Below are positions 58,216 to 64,000 of a stretch of DNA of 64,000 bases, one piece after another. Source of the DNA: Priapulus caudatus (Eukaryota; Priapulida; Priapulimorpha; Priapulimorphida; Priapulidae); assembly GCF_000485595.1 (NCBI RefSeq), contig NW_014577175.1, forward strand, positions 477,348 to 541,347. The letters run 5' to 3'. Both the position numbers and the translations under genes were made by a program. A model generated the notes under the pieces. The model was not told the origin of the DNA. It made no database searches and saw nothing but the letters and a program-made list of their open reading frames with translations. Numbering within the stretch: the first letter of the stretch is position 1; each line of letters starts with the position of its first letter.

Positions 58216-58947
58216 AGCATACATGCCAACTCTCTCTCTCTCTCTCTCTTTCGCACACAAAGTGTTTATCATAATCAAGTCTGATAGTGATAGCATACAT
58301 GCCAACCCTACCGCTTTACGCGGTAGACTACCGCTTTTTGAAGACTTCTACCGCCTACCGCTTTTAATACTATTCCTACCGCATTGCAAAATATTTTGAA
58401 AAAACTTCTTTTTTTTCATTTTTTTCATTTTATCTCTAATAAATGTATGTAATGTATCTCTAATGTATTCTAGTCGGTTTTGCGCCGCTATATCTCTACT
58501 ATGTTGACCCTCGCCAATGTTAATTACTTTGCAACTTTGGTCATGGAAACTGTGTTCTTAGTAGTTAGGAGAGCTGATTTAGCCTTGGTTGCTACCCTGT
58601 GGCAACGTTGCAGCATTTTCTTGGAATTCAGAGATGGCCGCCCGCCGTCGATCTTCGGATCTTGCTCAATTTACAATTTGTGATCTCGATGCCCTTAGAT
58701 GTCCACTGCAATACCTCTTCACTTTCCTCTTTAGGGGTTTTCAGAGGGCATGGGGAGTCCATTTTCTGGAGTTATTTTAGATATGGCCAGCTGGGGTCAA
58801 TGTCCCGCCAAGGGCAAAATGACGGTGCGAACGGTCAAACTAAGCACTTTCAATTGTAAATTCACTGTTCATAGATCACGTGATATATCAGGCTGACAAC
58901 TACTACTTGAACATTACAAGACCAAATGGTGAATACCCACCCACACC

Positions 58948-61900
58948 ATGGTCATGGAGTTGTCACCAGCATCGCGGCATCACGAGACAGGAAACACTTG
59001 TGTGATGCAGCTCACGATCCCCGAGTCCAAGAAACACGTAGGCATTCTCTCACGCATCGATAGCCACATCAGGCTCATACAGCTGCCCACTACACAGGAC
59101 CTTCCACAGCTGAATCCAAACCAAAAAACAAATCCCCCCCTCTCCCCCCACCCCCCACCCACACCTTGATTCCATCGCAAAGCCTCTGTCCGCAGAGAGT
59201 TCACAGCTCAATCCGCTGCAGTGAGGTTCAGTTCGCAGCGAGACGCAGCCTGGGCCTGTCGCAAGTCCATGAGAGTGACAAGCTGTCGAGCTGGCGCGGG
59301 CTTCCAATGTCAGCAAGCACCGACTAGTGGCGCGGCTCTAGCCCATAAGCCAAGACACTGTGTGTTTGGACGCATGTATCGATTCACCATCTGCTCACCC
59401 AGACACCGTTCTGACTACGCTCCTGTAGTCTCGAGAGGACTCTCAAAACTCTTTCCGGGATGCAGTACACCACCTCTTGTTGATACTCCAACTATATCAA
59501 GACTGCTGCCTAGTCCAATGGAAAGGACCTCAGCGCTAGTACACAATCTTATACTTCACCCCAGGCATGATGCACACTCCATGAGTTTCCTCGGGCTGGT
59601 CACGGTAGCGGGACAACTCGATGAAGGCATCTTGCCGTGGGACGTTCTCATGAGCCCAGCGTTTGGTGGCCACTGACCACGCATTCATCACGGGAAGACC
59701 CTGCAACACAAGGCTCTACGGGCATACCGTCCTCATACAACTTCGCCGTGTTGCTGCAGAGTTTTACTCCAAATGGTTGCAAGACATACCAAGAGCTAGA
59801 GTGACTTACCTCTTGAGACAGCAGAAAAAACCCCACTGGGAAGGGCTTGGGTGGACCCTGTTCATCAGCCGGACACTGCTGACGCTCATGTTCCTGCGTG
59901 GAGAGCGGCACTGGTCGACTATCTCTCCAGCGCCACTGTCTCAGGCAATGCTGCCCGTATTTCTATCGCAGAGCCGTCCACCACAATGGTATGCCCCTAC
60001 CATGAGCTGGTATGTGCCGACAGATGCGAGCACCCTTCCCAGGCTGCCGGAGGACCTACCTGGCAGGCGCCACATGTCCCCACGCTGTCGGCATTCTGAT
60101 TCGCGGACCGCAGTTCCAGCAGAATCAGTTCGGCGCAACACGAACTATATCAAAGCCGAGCGGAAGCCGTGCGTCGGACGGTATGAAGGGCTACATCGAC
60201 GGAGCGCCGAGCAATGGCTGGATGTGTGGTCAAATGCTGTCAGTGTGTGATCGCCCCCTCCGCATCGACCATAGGAACGACTATGTCCACAGCTGACAGC
60301 TGGGATGATGGAGAAGCACGCTGGTCGAGTGGATAGAGAGAGAGAAGGAACAACGCACAAAGAGGCAACGGAGAGGCAATGAAGCAAAGACTGGATGAGG
60401 TCGATCGGCAGGAAAAGATCGGAGAGAGCTGCGAGAAGTAGCAACCTCACCCCCCTCAACGAGCCGCATCCAGCGTCTCTCACTACACATCCTGCAATGG
60501 CAACGTGGCGCCGACACAGTGGAATGTTCAGGATGCACTGACTATCGGACATGAGCAAAGCCAAGCAGTTCTTCCGCCTTCACTAAGTTATTGACTTCAC
60601 CAAAACCATGAAGAAACATTGGTCACATCAATGGAGCACATTCTGCAGAAGGCAGTCACTGTTCAACGGGGAGGCCAATCTACGACATCCGACGACCATG
60701 TTCAGTCGGCTGTTGGTCTTGGGGCAAGCCCAGCGGAGCCGTGGAATCTACCACACACTCTTCCAGTTACGACTGAGTTCCCACGTACCCCAACATCCGG
60801 CTGAGTTTGATGAGTATGGATTTGACATTTTCTGTCATAGACTTCCACCTGCTCCAGACGTCGTGTTGGTTGACCGACGGTCAGCTCCTGTACCCACTAG
60901 TGGGCCCAGATCGCTGGGACCCGCAGGGAGATCTGCGCTCGCAACGCTTTGAGTGCCCTCGACTGCGCCACCTACCCCCTGGCTCAAAACAATAGCTCCT
61001 GTCTCGACAGGTATGACCAAGAAGCTCTCCTGACGCGCCAAAGGAGATGCAGGCAGATGAGAAGAGAAAGAGCCAAGAAGTGCGGCTGACCCCCCAACAC
61101 ACCCCTTCCATGCCGACAAGCTATCCTCACTTCACAATGCCCACGACAAGGTCTGCTCAAACAACATCCCTATGCGGTACTCTCTTCCTCACAACATCCA
61201 GCCTTGTCAACAAGCTGGCACTGTGTCGTCACCCAGTGCTGAGGCAGACATCACTCTCTGCAGGCTACATTCGAAGGCGGCAGCAGGAAGATGCCAGAAA
61301 TCCGCATCCTCAGTTGATACACAGACGTCCTTCGCTCTCCTGATTACTGCGACATCAAGGATGCGCGGTCATTGCCAAGGATTCAAATTTGGAAAAGTGA
61401 ATCGGTGATGTCCTGCGATATCAACAAAACCTGCTTGAAGCGGTTAGCCCCATAAGTGCAGCCAAGCTCTCCGGTGTCCATGCGCTGTCAGCTGCCCGAT
61501 ACGGTGTCGTTACCATCGAAATAGGAAAACAGCTCAGCACTCAGTCCTTGGAGTTGATATAACAGTCATGGATCAAGCTGCTTGGAGAGCCTTGGCGCGA
61601 CCCATTGCTCAACTCAAATGCCGACAGCAGACAGCTCTTCTTCCCTCTCTACCGGACAGAAAAGTTGTCGACAATGAATCGATGCACGTCTCGCCCTCCT
61701 ACCGCCAGCCATAAGAAGCCGCCACACTGAACGAAACTGCACGACTGACGCAACCTGCAGCTGCATGTGCTCCGAAATCCACCTTTCAGATACTGTGGAA
61801 CAGCAGCCAACCTAACCGTGACCCACCTGGACAGAACGCTCATCCTTTACCCAACTTTGGTTGGAGTATCAAAGGGGTCCACCATCACACCGGACCATCT

Positions 61901-62156
61901 CAACAGCGCAGTTGCCTCGCAAGCGCTTCTGCATGTAGTAGCTTGCAGCTAGCAGCGAGGAGGGCAAGGCATGCAGCGGGGTAAGTGTGCAGCCTGCAAC
62001 CGTCGCAGCCTTTCATTGCCACCCAGAAAAAACGACTATTGCAAGTGCCGAGGCGAGGGTCGCCGGTGTACCCGCATTCACGAAACAATCAGATGGACAC
62101 CCGAAGACAATGAGCAGAGCCTAGGTGTAGATGACGACAATGACAATGATATGTGA
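58948..62156 (+). pseudogene. Decayed ORF, probably transposon-related
   Basis: Plus-strand open frames at 59221-59676, 59663-60250, 60608-60952, 61047-61343, 61767-61952 and 61971-62156 are interrupted by stops and frameshifts. Near 61460-61560 the frame reads KLSGVHALSAARYGVVTIEI, recalling the HALTGCDTTS..GIGK signature of a large uncharacterised invertebrate family that is probably mobile-element-borne. The end reads KCAACNRR..DYCKCRGEGRRCT, a Cys-rich tail also seen in that family. The assignment rests on weak motif memory; no nuclease core is identified. Confidence 0.35.
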
Positions 62157-63045
62157 CGGATTGGGGTAATGAGGCGGTGAGGAGTCATAGAGGATTGCGA
62201 CAAACTACTGTTTATTGTGTACCTGTTCTAACAGGCCGTTTGCTACTTCTTCCTCGTTGAATTTACAATTCTAAGTGTCCTTATTTGACCGTTGACCTTT
62301 GTTCCTGACCTGACCTTGACCCATATCCTATTAAAACAATAACTCCCAGATTCCAATGACTCCCTGCCTCGGAAACCCCTAAAACAGACGGCTATGAATG
62401 CACTCTAGGGCATCGACGACTCTACAATTAGGGTTCTAACAATTACCAAAATCCCAAGATCGACGGCGGCGGCCATCTGACATTTCCAAGAACATGCTCA
62501 ACGTATGCCACACGGTTAGCACAAGCTAAATCAGCCTCTCCCTAACTATATAGAAACCACTTTCCGATAAAAAGTTCAAGTAATTAACATTGCCAGGGTC
62601 AACATTTTGAGCAACTGGACTAGTGTAATTAGTAATCAGTATTAGTACGTACTAATAACTGGCGGCAATTGAATCCACTACTCGTTATTTTGTCTATTAG
62701 ATATGTTTTTGCAAGATCTATACTTACACCAGAAGATATATGCACCCCACAATATTTCGCTCCGGAAATAACGGACATTTGACAAAATCGCTTTTTACGT
62801 TCAATGTAAAAATGACAAGAACCATGCAATTCTATATGTGCGCAGACATCTTAAGTTTAACCACCGCACTTAATCGATAAAACTGCAGCCATTGATTTGT
62901 ATCTTTCCAAAAGTCACATTCGTTGAGAAACAATGTGGCCATGTCAATATTTACATTTTAGAATCTTATATTTTTTATAATTTATAGCAATACATTTTGT
63001 AATAAAAAGTTACCTAACTTTATATTTGTAAAGCAAGAACGTGCT
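62157..63045. other. Probable promoter-side flank of RAD23 exon 1
   Basis: AT-rich; no exon seen. The minus-strand frames at 62629-62829 and 62982-63197 show no family resemblance. Confidence 0.35.
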
Positions 63046-63050
63046 TTTGG

Positions 63051-63058
63051 TGACGTCA
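63051..63058. promoter_or_regulatory. Palindromic CRE/ATF site
   Basis: A full TGACGTCA palindrome lies about 100 bases 5' of the RAD23 exon-1 ATG. A CRE/ATF site at this distance is typical of housekeeping promoters. Function is inferred from position only. Confidence 0.5.
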
Positions 63059-63156
63059 TGTTTAATGGCGCCGAGTGAGTTGCGATTTTTGTGTATTTGC
63101 AGATTTTGTGTGTGTCCGAAGTATTTATAGCACATGTTCTAATAAAAATATACAAA

Positions 63157-63221
63157 ATGTTGTTAACACTAAAGACACTGCAACAACAGACGTTCAAAGT
63201 TGATGTTGACCTTCATTAAAG
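63157..63221 (+). CDS. RAD23B: RAD23 exon 1, inverted and one base short
   Basis: ATG 63157 opens MLLTLKTLQQQTFKVDVD, the first beta-hairpin of the RAD23 ubiquitin-like domain, and is followed by a consensus gtaagt donor at 63222. The exon is 65 bases long. A 66-base exon would end in phase 0 and join exon 2 ([10 protein letters not shown]) with the usual family spacing. As written the frame meets TAA at 63217-63219 just before the donor. One C fewer in GACCTTC than expected would explain this. It lies on the plus strand, opposite to all other RAD23 exons. Confidence 0.8.
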
Positions 63222-63721
63222 GTAAGTTTGAGTAACTTGCGGCTTAGTTTCGGCTTGACTTTTTGAGCTGTTCTGTGTTCGGTGTTTTTGATTAAATTCA
63301 AAACGACAAACGAGGTTAGGTGGTAACATATTCATTTCAGGCGCTCATAGTTATATGTTTAGTGAGCATTTAACATAATAAGCATTCGCAACCAAACTTA
63401 TAGCGTATTTGATAATCAGTAACTGATTAGTCTGATGTGGGTGAAGTTTTTCTAGCAACAAGAATATTGTGTAATTAATAAAATGTAAATTATCGGTAGT
63501 CGGTACGGCTGTAAGTGTAAGTGTAGGCTAGGCTCATTAATAAATTTGAATTCCATATCTTGTTTTATAAATACGTAGCGCAATCATGAGGCTTTGTAAG
63601 TTGTAAGTAGGGAGATTGCACACAATAATTGTAACGTGCAGATCAATTCCTTGTTTATGATTTGACCCATATTCCAGTAACTTAGTCTAGTAAATTGCTA
63701 TCTTACACTTACTTGGACTGA

Positions 63722-64000
63722 GAGGGTCTATGTCCCCCAGGGTACTGCCGGAACGTAACCCTGGGTACGCGTCGGTATACCGGAACGTACCTGGTACTAT
63801 CTAATATGCCGCCGACCGTACCTCGCCTACCTCCACTAACGAGGTCTAGGGAGTCGCCTACCCCCTACTCCTCCTAACCCTACCCCATATCAGATAGTCC
63901 GGCTACCCGTTCTGGCATACCCTGGGGGACTAGACCCTATGAAGCCTCTACTTGGCCCTTAGGTCAAAATCTATACATGGTCTTATAAGTAGGCATTTTA
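63722..64000 (-). repeat. Right arm of the inverted repeat (R2 element with flank)
   Basis: A full-length R2 element (63722-63945) has palindromic ends AGGGTCTATGTCCCCCAGGG and CCTGGGGGACTAGACCCT, followed by GGCCCTTAGGTCAAAA..AAGTAGGCATTTTA, which is the inverted flank of 58020-58080. The window ends inside it. Confidence 0.85.

Overview
The window is nuclear DNA from an invertebrate animal. It has GT-AG introns, long repeat-rich intergenic DNA, TTAGGG-type telomere-like tracts, a Penelope-like GIY-YIG fragment and many small terminal-inverted-repeat elements. The species cannot be fixed from sequence alone. Gene products were recognised by comparing translated exons with animal protein families from memory; no database search was run.

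Layout. (1) 287-763 (+): the last two exons of an ASPP/TP53BP2-type gene (SH3 domain and C-terminus). (2) 0.8-12.5 kb: no further gene seen; tRNA-like SINE heads, a polypyrimidine block, several TIR elements, AC and AT microsatellites, a GC-rich block and a polypurine block. (3) 12560-21575 (-): twelve exons of a ZYG11-type CUL2 substrate receptor (LRR then ARM repeats), with the N-terminal and last exons not found. Its introns hold a Penelope-derived element, a 37-bp minisatellite, a TIR element and a duplicated half-exon. (4) 23.6-46.9 kb (+): COA7 (three exons) followed 118 bp later by THUMPD1. This locus is present as clean but out-of-order pieces at 31-37 kb, as inverted pieces at 23.6-26.8 and 37.0-38.7 kb, and as a nearly complete indel-rich copy at about 40.4-46 kb. 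The pattern looks like an unresolved assembly (a run of 25 N at 24575-24599, uncorrected long-read sequence) rather than true gene duplication. (5) 49272-57779 (-): RAD23, eleven exons coding for UBL-UBA1-XPC-binding-UBA2. The missing first exon lies at 63157-63221 on the opposite strand, inside a segment bounded by inverted repeats at 58.0-58.2 and 63.8-64.0 kb. (6) 58.9-62.2 kb: a decayed ORF, probably transposon-related.

The five genes do not form one pathway. Two serve protein turnover (ZYG11 as a CUL2 degron receptor, RAD23 as a ubiquitin shuttle and XPC partner). COA7 serves mitochondrial complex IV assembly, THUMPD1 tRNA/rRNA acetylation, and ASPP p53/PP1 regulation. The most useful observations are the internal evidence for misassembly at COA7/THUMPD1 and RAD23, a small hAT-like element family carrying internal TTAGGG tracts, a tandem repeat that crosses the THUMPD1 stop codon, and a diverged duplicate of part of a ZYG11 exon.
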